Source: Tachypleus tridentatus (Eukaryota > Arthropoda > Merostomata > Xiphosura > Limulidae). Taken from it: DNA of 64,000 bases. Under the pieces are notes generated by a model, which was not told the origin of the DNA, ran no database searches, and worked only from the letters and a program-made list of their open reading frames with translations. The translations under genes and the position numbers were made by a program. The DNA is taken from the NCBI RefSeq assembly GCF_004210375.1, contig NC_134833.1, forward strand, positions 21,073,396 to 21,137,395, read 5' to 3'. Shown here one piece after another: positions 11,900 to 25,078 of the stretch; position 1 is the stretch's first letter; every line of letters starts with the position of its first letter.

Positions 11900-12320
11900 C
11901 GCTGGTTTAAATCGAAATCTAATCAACTTATCAACTAACGGAGGATGGTTCTAAATAGGGGACAAAGACCAATCATAAAGCACCTCCGCCTTTCTACTAT
12001 TTTTTTTTTCCCCCAACCCCAAGGCAAGTGATAACCTCAAAAGGTTCAGCCAATCAGAATACGGGAAGATTGGGTCACATGGTACTTTCAGCGACTTCTG
12101 AAAGGTTGGACGAGAAACGCTGTAATTTGATCAAGACGGATGGGCCTTCAAGGCTGCCTCCTCTCAACTTAGATCGCCTGTTAATAGTGCCACGGGAAAG
12201 TGAAGTTTAACTTCCCTGTGCCAGCGGAGAACTGGTAAAGACAACAAAGAATGTTAAGAGTCTGGAACGTAGAATTCACTTTCTAGGTTCTCCGGGTTCG
12301 AGTGTTTACCTTCGTTCTCG
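11900..12320 (+). promoter_or_regulatory. Gbx: Probable Gbx promoter and 5' UTR region
   Basis: Sequence immediately before the Gbx start codon is free of SINEs and less AT-rich than its surroundings. It holds two CCAAT-type motifs (GACCAATCAT near 11971, GCCAATCAG near 12049) and a T/C-rich run near 12000. No clear TATA box is seen. An in-frame TAG at 12270-12272 shows that the reading frame does not extend upstream. The transcription start cannot be placed from sequence alone. Confidence 0.4.
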
Positions 12321-12801
12321 ATGCAGCGGGTGTCGGCGCCGTCAACTTTTTCCATAGAATCACTTATGTCAGCCCCGGTACATGCGTCCTCTGGTACCGA
12401 CAAGCTGACGTTCCCTGCGCTCTGTAACGGCTACTTGTTCTTGTCCCGAGCTGGTATGTATCCTGGACTGGCTTTCCACCAGCAGTCGCTACCTTTGCAG
12501 CCTCCTGTACTGCCGTCACAAGCGCATCAGTTAGGACTTACCATCAACTCGCATATATACGACTCACCCCATATTGTAGAAGGAGAGCCAATGGTTTCAA
12601 ACTTCAGAGGACCTGTTCCGAACTTGACCACCCCTGTCCCGTTTGCTCCTAACTCCATGTCGCTATCGCTTCTTGCAACAGAATCGCCCAGCACAAGGGA
12701 ATCCGATCCCACCAGCCCGGCAACGTCATCGTGTTCGTCGAGTCCTCACAGGGAATCTCCGTCACCTGACGAAGTGAATGAGCACGACGAAAACGTCAGA
12801 G
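12321..12801 (+). CDS. Gbx: Gbx homeobox protein, exon 1 (N-terminal 160 residues)
   Basis: First coding exon of a Gbx/unplugged-class homeodomain factor, a nuclear DNA-binding regulator of neural patterning. The product begins MQRVSAPSTFSIESLMSAP. This resembles the MQR...FSIDSLI segment near the N-terminus of vertebrate Gbx proteins, and FSIESLM is an Engrailed-homology-1-like motif of the kind that recruits Groucho. The remainder is low-complexity: Pro/Gln-rich around residues 52-72 and Ser/Pro-rich around 115-155, ending in an acidic stretch (DEVNEHDENVR). The chosen ATG is the first after an in-frame TAG 51 bp upstream, although its Kozak context is weak (T at -3). The exon ends GAG|GTAGGT in phase 1. 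The single leftover G joins TG of exon 2 to make a Val codon and keeps the frame. Spliced length is 311 residues, close to vertebrate Gbx proteins. Confidence 0.9.
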
Positions 12802-13392
12802 GTAGGTAATATTTTTTTACTTCATGAAACCAGCTAGGTTTCTCTATGTAACAGTACTTTGTTCTGTGAAAAACAATATAAGTATAGCTTTAAGTAAAGT
12901 CGGAACTTCCCTGAATTACAATGGTAGCAGAGTTTATACTTCTAACTTGTTGGTTGTGATAGGTGTATAAGTAATCCATAATGGACGCTCTTGTCATTAC
13001 AACAATACTTAAATACAAGGGTGACGCTGTTCCCTGTTCTCAAATTCTCGGACTTTCAACCTCTGAAAGTGATATGTTGCATTTGAAAAAGTTTTAATAA
13101 TGTTGTAGTGATCTAACACTGAAAACAACCACACTGTGACGTTTTAATCAATTTTATGTTATAGTGAGCATAACTTAAACTTCACGTATGAATAGAATAT
13201 ATTGTAGCGACCACGTGCTCCAAACCACAGGAACGATAAAACACGTGAAGTGATACCGTGTGAAACTATTTGTACGGGGCTTTAAATTATAACGTATTTT
13301 AGCCATTCGTGTCCTTCGTATAACATTAAAACTACAATTATCAATCGGGTTGAATCCCATCAGCTGTTCAAACAATTTTTTTCTAAATTATT

Positions 13393-13520
13393 TATGGTCC
13401 CCAGTGGTTTACCGGTAAGCTTACATGATTACCACACTAACATTCAGGTTTCAATACCTGTAGTGGGCATAGCACAGACAACCTACTGTGTAGCTTTGCG
13501 CTTAACAACAAACAACCAAC
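13393..13520 (+). mobile_element. T3 SINE, full length
   Basis: GGTCCCCAGTGGTTTACCGG head, GGTTTCAATACCTG B-box region, ACAACCTACTGTGTAGCTTTG core and CTTAACAACAAACAACC tail. Lies in the Gbx intron. Confidence 0.8.
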
Positions 13521-13832
13521 CTAAACTATTTATACATCAAAGTGTTTGTGGGTCTGTGACGTTTTTCTAGTCACATAAAAAATAACCGAAAACATCAGTA
13601 ATGTTGCAATTAATGCCACTAATTACAGGTTTGATGTCCTCATGTATTCCTAAATACAAAAAAACAAAGTAATTTCACACTTTGTTTTGTCATTATACTT
13701 TAAATACAAAATCTCTCAATATCATGTAATAAATGGATCTCACCAGTACAGTATATAAACAGGAACTATTTTAAAAACAAGCGTATGGGTTCATGACGTG
13801 ATAACTTATATGTCAACAATTATACCACTTAT

Positions 13833-14108
13833 GTTTGTTTGTTTTGGTTTTTTTTAATTTCGCACAAAGCTACTCGAGGGCTATCTATGCTATCCGTCCC
13901 TAATTTAGCAGTGTAAGACTAGAGGGAAGGCAGTTAGTCATCACCACCCACCGCCAACTCTTGGGCTACTCTTTTACAAAATAATAGTGGGATTGACCGT
14001 CACGCCCCCACGGCTGAAAGGGCGAGCATGTTTGGCGCGAAGGAGATGCGAACCCGCGACCCTCAGATTACGAGTCGCACGCCTTAACACGCTTGGCCAT
14101 GCCGGGCC
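13833..14108 (-). mobile_element. T1 SINE, full length
   Basis: Inverted younger-subfamily copy (GCTACTCGAGGGC; GGAGATGCGAACCCGCGACC) ending GGCCATGCCGGGCCC. A few bases of the body (the TTATAA part) are deleted. Lies in the Gbx intron, antisense to the gene. Confidence 0.92.
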
Positions 14109-14484
14109 CTATACCAGTTATGAAAACTGTAGCATTGCATGAATATCATTTTAAGATGCTCAGATCGTAACAACACAAGGTAACGTTTATACAAACGATA
14201 CAGAAAATAAATACGTGGATACTTATAATTGTTTAAGATTGTAAACAAACAAAGAATATTATTGTTATGCCATATAAACAAAGTGTCCACATATGTTTTT
14301 AGATGTCACAACTATTACTTCGGTTTTTTATTAAGATGAGCTTATATCGTTTGCTTCTCAGCTTTTAAATTACGAGTAAAGAAACCAGGTATTGTGGACA
14401 TTAAGACACTTGTCTCTGCACAGGTAAAGATATCACTCTGTATGTACACTCGAAATGAATCAGTTTCTCTTCAGACATAGACAC

Positions 14485-14960
14485 AAGTTTCCATATAGGA
14501 TAACAGTTTCTATATACACGTTAGGATAACAGTTTATATATATACGTTAGGGTAGCAGTATATAGCTTCAATACACATGTTGACATAACAGTTTCTATAT
14601 ACACGTTAGGGTAACAGTTTATATTTTCACATGAAGACATTAGTTTCTATATACACGTTAGGGTAACAGTTTATATTTTCACGTAATGATAGCATTTTGT
14701 ATATACATGAAAAACGTCAGTTTTTATTACACATAAACATCAATTTCTACACTCATAAAGATACCAGTTTCTATACATGCATATATCAACTTATATATTA
14801 ACATGAAGGCATCAGTTTTTATATACATATGAATACGTTTCACGTAAAGACATCAGTTTCTACACACATAAATAAATCAGTATATATATGTATATATACT
14901 TGAAGACCTCAGTCTATCTAAGAGACAAATATCGATCGTTATGTCAATCTAAAGACACTA
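14485..14960. repeat. Degenerate tandem repeat, ~28-30 bp motif
   Basis: The motif CAGTTTCTATATACACGTTA, sometimes followed by GGGTAA, recurs many times with heavy drift (ACAGTTTATAT, ATCAGTTTCTAC). No constant period can be given. It grades into (TA)-rich sequence and lies in the Gbx intron. Confidence 0.65.
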
Positions 14961-15089
14961 GTTTCTATATATACAGAAGGTTAGTTCACATTTAAATAGC
15001 ACTTTATGTATGCACATTAATGTTTATATATATATATATATATGCACATATATTTTCATTGAAAAGAAATATACTGGTATCTACATGTA

Positions 15090-15545
15090 TAAAATCAGGT
15101 ACACACGTGAAAACACCAATTTGCACATCGATAACACACCAGCCTGTACACCCATTAAAGTGTAAGCTTTTACATACGTGAAAATACCAATTTGCACATC
15201 GATAACACACCAGCCTGTACACCCATTAAAGTGTAAGCTTTTACATACGTGAAAATACCAATTTGCACATCGATAACACACCAGCCTGTACACCCATGAA
15301 AGTGTACACTTTTACACACGTGAAAATATCAATAAACACATCGATAACACATCAGCCTGTACACCCATGAAAGTGTACACTTTTACACACGTGAAAATAT
15401 CAATAAACACATCGATAACACACCAGCCTGTACACCCATGAAAATGTAAGCTTTTACACACGTGAAAATACTAATTTGCACATCGATAACTCACCAGCCT
15501 GTACATTCATGAAGGTGTTAACTTTTAGACACACATGAAAACACC
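15090..15545. repeat. 71-bp minisatellite, about 6 copies
   Basis: CACGTGAAAA starts recur at 15106, 15177, 15248, 15319, 15390 and 15461, all 71 bp apart. Each unit holds TTGCACATCGATAACACACC and AGCCTGTACACCCAT. Since 71 is not a multiple of 3, the two overlapping - strand frames of about 70 codons are the same repeat read in shifting frames, not genes. It lies in the Gbx intron. Confidence 0.95.
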
Positions 15546-15835
15546 ATACTATATACAAATTAAGATACCAATTTATATGATAGACTTAAAAACGCTAATA
15601 CGCATGTAACAACGTCAAAATGCAAAAGCCCCAGTTTCTAATTATTTCCAATATATTAACTATTCGTATTAAACTTATCTTTTTCTCTCTTTTTTTTTTT
15701 TACGTTCAAATGAATAATCACGCTGACATCACAGGCATTGTACAAGTATTATTTCTATAGAAAATTGTGTATTTACTGAAGAAATAGCTACAACCGTTAA
15801 CATTGTTCCCTGGTATTTAAATGTAAGCTTGAGGG

Positions 15836-15912
15836 GCGTTAAAATTCGGGCGTCGATACCCATGGCGGGCAGAAGTTGATTGTCCATTGTATATGTAGCT
15901 TAAACACAAACA
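15836..15912 (+). mobile_element. T3 SINE, 5'-truncated
   Basis: CGGGCGTCGATACCCATGG and GATTGTCCATTGTATATGTAG mark the B box and core; the head is missing. Confidence 0.6.
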
Positions 15913-16562
15913 AGAGTAACCTGCTGTCATCTGGCCTTCCAAAGACACACGTGTGTTTCTTGACCAGTCCACGTGTATTTAGCGCTCTGGCTTTAGGCCA
16001 CACAGGTGACTACCGACTTTGCCACTTCATGCTGTGCTCACTAGTTTGTACAATAAGTAACAATAAGAGGTAGGAAAATGCTATCAAGGTTCTAAACAGT
16101 CTCTAGCAGTTGCTAATCCTACTGAAAAATCCTTGTATTCAAACAGAATAAAGATCAGTGACAGCGAGTTTAAAAACACAAATAAATTACACTTAATTTT
16201 TCTCTAACTATTTAGAAATTTCCGAAATTTCATAAAGGGCATTACACTGACATTCTTGTCTGTTTTTATTGTATTATTATTTTTTTACTCAGATTGTACT
16301 TATTGATGTCAGAATCAGAACAAAGCCTAACACACTTAACGGGTCATTTGCCGTGTTTCTCTTATTGCAGGGATGTAGGTATTGAATACTGCAAAAAGTT
16401 GAAGGAAAAAGTGCAAACCAAATAAATGTAGTTTCGTGTACATCTTATCTGTAATAAATCAAGTTTATCTAGCAACGAAGAATTAGTAAATGTAACATGT
16501 ACTGAAGGCTGTATCTTATAATTACGAAACCATCTTTGTATGCTGGAATATCCGTAAGTTAT
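15913..16562. other. Intron sequence, nothing recognised
   Basis: AT-rich intronic DNA. The 65-codon + strand frame near 15876 starts within SINE sequence and is rejected. Confidence 0.5.
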
Positions 16563-16807
16563 CCGTAATCCGAGGGTCGCGGGTTCGAATCCCCGTCACA
16601 CCAAACGTGCTCGTCCTTTCAGCCGTGGGGGCGTTATAATGTGACGGTTAATCCCACTATTCGTTGGTAAAAGAGTAGCCCAAGAGTTGGCGGTGGGTGG
16701 TGATGACTAGCTGCCTTCTCTCCAGTCTTACACCGAAAAATAAGGGACGACTAGCGCAGATAGTCCTCGTGCAGCTTTGCGCGAAATTAAAAGAAAACAA
16801 CACCAAA
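16563..16807 (+). mobile_element. T1 SINE, 5'-truncated
   Basis: Starts within the tRNA-like head at CCGTAATCCGAGGGTCGCGG and continues to the tail GCGCGAAATTAAAAGAAAAC. Lies in the Gbx intron, sense. Confidence 0.9.
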
Positions 16808-17089
16808 AACCGTAAGTTATGAACCTCTAATAATTCCTGACGATATATCAAGAAATATAGTATTCTTTATAAGAGAGAACAAAACGTAAGAAATTCCGAA
16901 AACCTGTCTACAGATAAATCTTCCCCCATAATATAGGTAGCAAGCGTTAGTTATTATATTATATTGTAACTTTAGAAATCTATAATGTGTTTTGAAATAT
17001 TGTTAGTTTGCAAGCTATGGATTCTTTGAAAGAGAAACAGATTATTAAATTTTGCGGATAAACCGACCACAGATAAACAAACATGCCCC

Positions 17090-17290
17090 GGCATGGCCAG
17101 ATGGGTTAAGGCTAATCTGAGGATCGCGGGTTCGAATCTCCATTGCACCAAACATGCCAGCCATTTCAGCCGTGGGGGCGTTATAATGTTACGGTCAATC
17201 CCACTATTCGTTGGTAAAAGAGTAGCCCAATAGTTGGCGGTGGATGGTGATGACTAGCTGCCTTCCCTCTAGCCTTACACTGCTAAATTT
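17090..17290 (+). mobile_element. T1 SINE, 3'-truncated
   Basis: Begins CCCGGCATGGCCAGATGGG. About 10 bases of the anticodon arm are deleted, and the element stops at ACACTGCTAAATTTGAG before the tail. Lies in the Gbx intron. Confidence 0.88.
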
Positions 17291-19283
<1,993 letters not shown>

Positions 19284-20548
19284 CTTCATCTTACGACAAT
19301 AAGACTTTATCGAGTTTGTTTTTTATTATTATCTATATAGCAGCTCGAAATATTGAAAATGAATGTACAAATCAGAGGAGCCATTCATTACATTTTATCT
19401 AACTTTGAATAGTATACATTAGTTAAATACTTGATTGTATACGGTTAGAATTTGAAAATTAAAATATGGATCAGTTGTAAAAAAAAACGACATAGTAAGA
19501 AAATAGAATATCCATGGGATATGAAAATACATACTGAAACAAAACGACTCTTATGTCTTATAGCTGATTTTATCATGACCAAGCAATACAAGAAATTAAT
19601 ATAACCGAAAAGATTTTCCTTAATTATCCATTATTACCAAATATTTAATGACTTCAAATTTGCGTTGGTTATAATACTATCGTACATATTTTGCATATAT
19701 TGAATATCGTAAAAATCTCACAACTGTTATTGTTTGTCACTTACAAACAGATAAATAGTACAAGACAGTTTTTTTGTTGTGTATTATAAATGTTTTTATC
19801 ATTATTATTATGTTTTTGTAAAATTAAACCAAACATTGAAATAAGGCATCACGTGGATATCGCATGGCGTTGAAGTTATAACACTGACTGTGTATATGCG
19901 TTATGCTAAAATTATAATATCAGTTATATGTATATAAATATATATATTATGCTGACTTTGTAATACTTGTTGTGTTCTTCTGCGATGAAGTATCGTAACA
20001 GCAGTGAAACTGGAACTGCACGCGCGTATGCTTGATGCTGAGTTTGCAACGCGTCCAACAGAGTCATTTAAAAAGCGTGGACTGTTTTTGTCCATTCATT
20101 GAAAAAGTTTCAAAAAATCTCGTTACTTTGTGCTTCCAATTTTTATATGAACTTCTACGAAAACAACAGAGTAAATAAAGTGTGAAAATATGCTACGAAT
20201 ATTACATGATAAACGCAGGATTAGCCAAAGACGTTTCGCAGTTCTATGTTGCAATGTGTTTGTACTGTATTAGTATCCACTGTTTGTTTTGCCTATTTAT
20301 ATTTGTTTATACAAACGTTGGCTGACTTGTCAGCTCCTTCATTAATTAATCGACTTTGGAACGACCATATTGACGTAATTACATTTAAAAGACAACTTAT
20401 GAATGGAAAGAAAAACCACGGTTTACAATATGCATTTCTATTTACGTTTTGATGACTCTTTGAAACACTGACAATATTTTTGTTCAGTTTGTGTGTGTCT
20501 GTTATCAGGAAGTTTATAACAAAGACAGTCATGGTCCCTGAAGAAATC
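19284..20548. other. Gbx 3' flank, probably including 3' UTR
   Basis: Repeat-free AT-rich sequence. The clearest poly(A) signal is AATAAA at 20174-20179, about 1.2 kb past the stop; it may or may not be used. Several short frames of 60-80 codons on both strands around 20250-20620 overlap each other and are chance. Confidence 0.4.
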
Positions 20549-20779
20549 TACGGGTGGCCAGTAAGTCCCTACCCATCCATATATCTTATGTATCCAGTGT
20601 ATCTGTGTGCTGTCCCTCATTCTCGCTGCATAATATTATGCACAATACGCTCTACAAGTGTAAATGGGCTTACATCGGCCATATTTGTCTGATAAAAAAG
20701 AAACAAATCTATAATACATGCGTAATTGAATATAACATAATAACACATGGATGGGTAGGGACTTACGGGCCACCCTGTA
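20549..20779. mobile_element. MITE, copy 1 (Tc1/mariner-like ends)
   Basis: About 231 bp with terminal inverted repeats of about 30 bp: the right end is GTAGGGACTTACGGGCCACC then CTGTA, and the left end its mutated complement. The interior matches 24204-24436 almost base for base (CTTATGTATCCAGTGTATCT; CATCGGCCATATTTGTCTG). No transposase. Likely mobilised by a Tc1/mariner-type enzyme, judging from its flanking TA. Confidence 0.8.
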
Positions 20780-20929
20780 GTATACAAACATTATTACAAG
20801 AATACACTTAAAACCGCGATCATATGGAACCTGTTGGCAATTCTATGATTCACAAAGTTCATTCTCGCTGACATTACAAGTTGCTCAGTTTTGTGTTTGA
20901 AAAGTGACTTGAACTTCATAGCTTTGTTT

Positions 20930-21022
20930 TGAATCTCGCGCAAAGTTATTTAAGGCATATCTGTGTTTGTCTTCTCTACTTTAGCAGTGACAGACCAGAG
21001 AGAAGGCAAAGCTAGTTAGCAT
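20930..21022 (-). mobile_element. T1 SINE, older copy, first part (split by insertion)
   Basis: Inverted T1 tail and core (AATCTCGCGCAAAGTTATTT ... TTTAGCAGTGACAGACCAGAG). Stops at GCTAGTTAGCAT where a younger SINE has inserted, and continues at 21300. Confidence 0.8.
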
Positions 21023-21299
21023 AGGCCCGGCATGGCCGAGCCTGTTAAGGCGTGCGATTCGTAATCTGAGGGTCGCGGATTCGCATCCCCGTCGCGCCGA
21101 AAATGCTCGCCCTTTCAGCCGTGCGGGCGCTATAATATGACGGTCAATCCCACTATTCGTTGGTAAAAGAGTAGCCCAAGAGTTGGCGGTGGGTGGTGAT
21201 GAATAGCTGCCTTCCCTCTAGTCTTACACTGCTAAATTAGGGACGGCTAGTACAGATAGCTCTCGAGTAGCTTTGTGCGAAATTCAAAAAACAAACAAA
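21023..21299 (+). mobile_element. T1 SINE, full length, inserted in an older T1
   Basis: Intact younger-subfamily copy from AGGCCCGGCATGGCCGAGCC to AAATTCAAAAAACAAACAAA. Flanked by an 11-bp target duplication CTAGTTAGCAT (21012-21022 and 21300-21310), as expected from target-primed reverse transcription. Confidence 0.95.
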
Positions 21300-21462
21300 C
21301 TAGTTAGCATTACCCATGGCCATATCTTGAGCTACTCTTTTACCAATAAATAATAGGATTGACAGTGATGTTATAACGCCCCTTCCTCCCACTGCTTAAA
21401 GTGTAAACATGTTCGGTGACGGGAATTCGAATTCTTAACTCCCAAATCACGTGGCCTTCATT
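21300..21462 (-). mobile_element. T1 SINE, older copy, second part
   Basis: Continuation of the split element: CTTGAGCTACTCTTTTACCA, GTTATAACGCCCC and the decayed head ending CACGTGGCC. Confidence 0.75.
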
Positions 21463-22374
21463 CTTATACGAAGAGGTTGTCAGTTTCGGAAAATTTGTTA
21501 TAGGGTACAAAAATGTTCAGAATATCTAATTTACCTTTGAAAAAGAAGAAAGTATGGATAGGGGACTTAACATGGATAAACTGAGCCTTTTTATAATACT
21601 TTAAAATGCAAAATAAAGCGTTTAACTAGTAAGGAAAGAAAACATTCATTACTAAATTAAAAACACAGCGATTTTTGTTTAGGTTTGGCAATGTTAGCAA
21701 CGTATGTATATATACAAACGGCTCATAAGCTAACTTTGATTTGCATCTTGAGTCTATATGTCTGTTTGACTTTCTCAACATGATTCTTGGGAGTGACTCA
21801 TAAACAACGTATTGTGATCCGTTGAAACAAAAACACCAGAAAACAAAAGTGCTGTTTTCCTAATCATCTTCATTCCAATAATATGACGTATCACTGACTA
21901 GGCTTAAGCTTCACTGATAAAAACACCAACTTGTGTGTTTCAGGATTTCTGCGCAAGGCTACACAAAGAAAGTTCGCCAACGAACCGAATATGCCGCTAA
22001 ATCGTGGGCTACTCCTGTTTTATTGCATTGGAAAGTTTGACAGGCACTTCCGTACACAGAGCACTTGTGGCCCCAAAAGTGCGAGTCACGATCTTACAGC
22101 AACGCGACCATACAACTTCGCTGTAGTTTTCAAAGTGTTTATAAATAGAAACGGTATTTGTAGCCACGAGACGTGATAATATAGTCATATATTTCAGACA
22201 GCAATGAACGAATCACATTGAAGATATGTTGGATGTTGTTCATTATCGTCTGATACAAACAATAAAAGTGTCATCTTATTGGTTACTTTTATTTAGTACC
22301 GCCCCGATAACTCACCAAAACAGCTGAAACACTTGAGTTTCATTTTAAATACTAGATTACAGTCAGTCAGAAAT
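21463..22374. other. No gene seen
   Basis: Mostly AT-rich. The 81-codon frame at 21931-22176 has no recognisable domain, although its start lies just after a TTTCAG acceptor-like site. Without homology I leave it uncalled. Confidence 0.4.
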
Positions 22375-22580
22375 AACGGGTCAAGTACAATCATCCCATA
22401 ACATACCCTAACCTTAACGGGTCAAGTACAATCATCCCATAGCATACCCTAACCTTAACGGGTCAAGTACAATCATCCCATAGCATACCCTAACCTTAAC
22501 GGGTCAAGTACAGTCATCCCACAGCATACCCTAACCTTAACGGGACAAATACAATCATCCCATAACATACCCTAACCTTA
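22375..22580. repeat. 41-bp tandem repeat, 5 copies
   Basis: Unit AACGGGTCAAGTACAATCAT then CCCATAGCATACCCTAACCTT, nearly identical in all copies, so recently expanded. Confidence 0.95.
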
Positions 22581-22607
22581 CATTTCACAGCTGAAATAAT
22601 CAAGCTC

Positions 22608-22718
22608 GACCAACAAGCAGTAAGTCTACGGTATTACAATGCTAAAATCAGGGGTTCGATTCCCTTCGGTGGACTCAGCAGATAGCCCGATGTGTCTTTA
22701 CTATAAGAAAAACACACG
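22608..22718 (+). mobile_element. T2 SINE
   Basis: CAAGCAGTAAGTCTACGG head remnant, GGGGTTCGATTCCC B box, AGCAGATAGCCCGATGTG core, CTATAAGAAAAACACACG tail. The very 5' end is decayed. Confidence 0.85.
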
Positions 22719-22975
22719 CTCGATCAACAAAGAGGCAGAACAATACAATCCAGGAAGTCAAACGTCGGTAAATTCATTTGTGAGCCGATCATAGTTAAGG
22801 TCATTCATGCAATGAATTCGTCGCGCATTCAAAGAATAATTATTAGTAAAAATCAGTTAGATTAATAACTTCTAAAATAGGTATAAGTCAGTGCGTACTG
22901 GTAACATACGTTCCAACAATCGCTTTCAAGTCATGTCGTTTAGCAACAAAAGTACAACCTGATATTATATGTTTG

Positions 22976-23234
22976 GTTTGTTTTGAATTTCGGCGCAAAA
23001 CTCCACGAGGGTTATCTGCGATAGCCGCCCCTAATTTAGCAGTGTAAAACTAGAAGGAAGGCAGCTAGTCATCACTACCCACCGCCAACTCTTGGGCTAC
23101 CCTTTGACCAATCGACTTAACCTAATAACGCCCCCATGGCTGAAAGGGCGAGCATGTTTGGTGTGACGGGAACTCGAACCCGCGATCCTCGGATTACGAG
23201 TCGAGAGCCTTATCCACATGGCCATGCCGGGCCT
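22976..23234 (-). mobile_element. T1 SINE, full length
   Basis: Inverted older-subfamily copy (CTCCACGAGGGTTATCTGCG; ACTCGAACCCGCGATCC) ending GGCCATGCCGGGCC. A small deletion removes part of the body. Confidence 0.9.
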
Positions 23235-24203
23235 TGTTATTTGTTAGTCTACCTAATGAAAGTATAAAGTGGACAATAAAACTGACAAAAAATATATTGA
23301 TTGATTTTTTTAATTTATCGAGTCTAGGTTAATTAAATAATTTATATGTATATATATTAAAACCTTTAGTGGTGTAACAGAAAATGAGTTAATTCACAAA
23401 CGATTTAAGTTTAAAACTGAATAAATATTTTACTTACAGGACAGATCTCGTGCACTTTGCGCTAGGCTAGGTGAACCCGCACTACGTCTTTAATTTAGGG
23501 TTATTATAAAAACATTCATTACACTTAAAAGGTTTCAAGCCCCCCTCCCTCATGGGTCCCTTTCACCCACGTCACTAAAATCATACTTAGCAGACAGTAT
23601 TTGAACTATTCTATCTGAATCAATTCGTTTTTGCTTTTATACTCCCCCCCTTCCCCAAGAGAAATCAAGCGTAACGTGACGTGACACACTGTTGGTTTTT
23701 TTTTTCTATAGGTTATCTCAGAAATACAGTAATACCAAACATATCATTATTCTCAAGGCGGTTGGTATGGATATTAAAAATTTAATTTAAATGAAGTACA
23801 GAACAACGTTTCGACCTTCTCAGGTCATCTTCGGGTTAACCTTTGTGTCGAGAATATATTTTTCCTTCAAGTAGTTTTCTCGTCGTCGCGAAAAATATTG
23901 TTAATTATGAGCATTTGAAATTGTTTCAAACAAATTCAGTGTTAAAACTTCAAAAAGCACACAATATTTTACAATATGTTCACAATATTTTAATTACAAA
24001 ACAAACATCAGCTGTTGAGCGAGAAGATTTTGAAACGGCCAACGATTTACGAAGAACACAATTCAACGATAACAAATATAAAACGATAAAACGCTATAAA
24101 ACAAAACACAGTTTACATATAAAGCCAATCAACAAAGGTTCTGCACATTTAATATGGATAATCTGTCAAACTTTGGCATACATACGTATCTTTTGTGTAT
24201 ATA
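23235..24203. other. Unassigned; possible retroelement end near 23800
   Basis: Around 23806 the motif ACGTTTCGACCTTCTCAGG, then TCATCTTCGGGTTAA, resembles repeat termini common in invertebrates (often Penelope-like elements), but no enzyme is encoded nearby. The 125-codon + strand frame at 23843-24220 is AT-rich, runs into the following MITE and is not called. Confidence 0.35.
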
Positions 24204-24436
24204 TACAGGGTGGCCCGTAAGTTGCTACCCATCCATATATCTTATGTATCCAGTGTATCTGTGTGCTGTCCCTTATTCTCGCTGCATAATATTATGTCAC
24301 AATACGCTCTACAAGTGTAATTGGGCTTACATCGGCCATATTTGTCTGATAAAAAAGAAACAAATTTATAAAACATGCGTAATTGAATATAACTTAACAA
24401 CATATGGATGGGTAGGGACTTACGGGCCACCCTGTA
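24204..24436. mobile_element. MITE, copy 2 (Tc1/mariner-like ends)
   Basis: 233 bp with intact ends TACAGGGTGGCCCGTAAGT and ACTTACGGGCCACCCTGTA facing each other, interior as in the copy at 20549. This copy has the better left end. Frames of 71 and 99 codons across it are by-products of the element. Confidence 0.88.
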
Positions 24437-24528
24437 TGTATACATATGTTTAGGCACAATTTTTATTATGTCATTTTCACCTGGGTTTATACTTTCGCTT
24501 TGGTATTTTCTGATCTGTTACGTTTAAA

Positions 24529-24695
24529 CAGTGGTTCCCAACCAGGGGTGCGAGATAGCCTTCAAAAGGGTGCGAGATAACATTTGTTTTGGCCACCTTC
24601 GCCTTTATTCTTAAATAAATAATTACTGTGAAGAGTGTGAGAACATATTAAATTTTTTTAGGGGTGCGGGGAATAAAAAAGGTTGGTGACCACTG
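24529..24695. mobile_element. Non-autonomous hAT element, 167 bp
   Basis: Ends CAGTGGTTCCCAACC and GGTTGGTGACCACTG match as inverted repeats at 13 of 15 positions. It is bounded by a perfect 8-bp duplication CGTTTAAA (24521-24528 and 24696-24703). The CAGTGGTTC start and 8-bp target site are typical of hAT transposons. The interior repeats GGGTGCGAGATA twice. Confidence 0.92.
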
Positions 24696-24807
24696 CGTTT
24701 AAACAAACGATAAAGTGTTTCTCGACTGTTGTGTGCATATTCAACCGACAGTTTCCACGTGGTACGTTTTTTCTAGAGTAGGCCTAGCGTTGCCTTTGTT
24801 GCAAGTA

Positions 24808-25078
24808 TTGTTTGTTTGTTTTTTTTATTTTCGCACAAAACTACTCGAGGGCTAGCCGTCCCTAATTTAACAGTGTAACACAAGAGGGAAGGCAGCTAGT
24901 CATCCCCACCCACCGCCAACTCTTGGGCTACTCTTTTACCAACGAATAGTGGGATTGACCGTTACATTATAACGCCCCCACGGCTGAAAAGGCGAACATG
25001 TTTGGTGCGACCGGGATTCAAACCGCAACCCTCAGATTACGAGTCGAACGCCTTAATCCACCTGGCCATGCCGGGCCT
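24808..25078 (-). mobile_element. T1 SINE, full length
   Basis: Inverted copy with TACTCGAGGGCTAGCCG (about 10 bases of the core lost) and GGCCATGCCGGGCCT at the head end. Confidence 0.92.

Noticed and set aside
15004..15293. Two overlapping ~70-codon - strand frames
   Set aside because: They are the same 71-bp repeat read in shifted frames.
21931..22176. 81-codon frame after a TTTCAG site
   Set aside because: No recognisable domain and no donor at a sensible place.
22375..22580. Tandem 41-bp units considered as a CRISPR-like array
   Set aside because: Units are head-to-tail repeats without unique spacers, in a eukaryotic genome.
23843..24220. 125-codon frame with a UVR-like stretch (EREDFETANDLRR)
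   Set aside because: The resemblance is about a dozen residues in an AT-rich frame that runs into a MITE; no splice or homology support.
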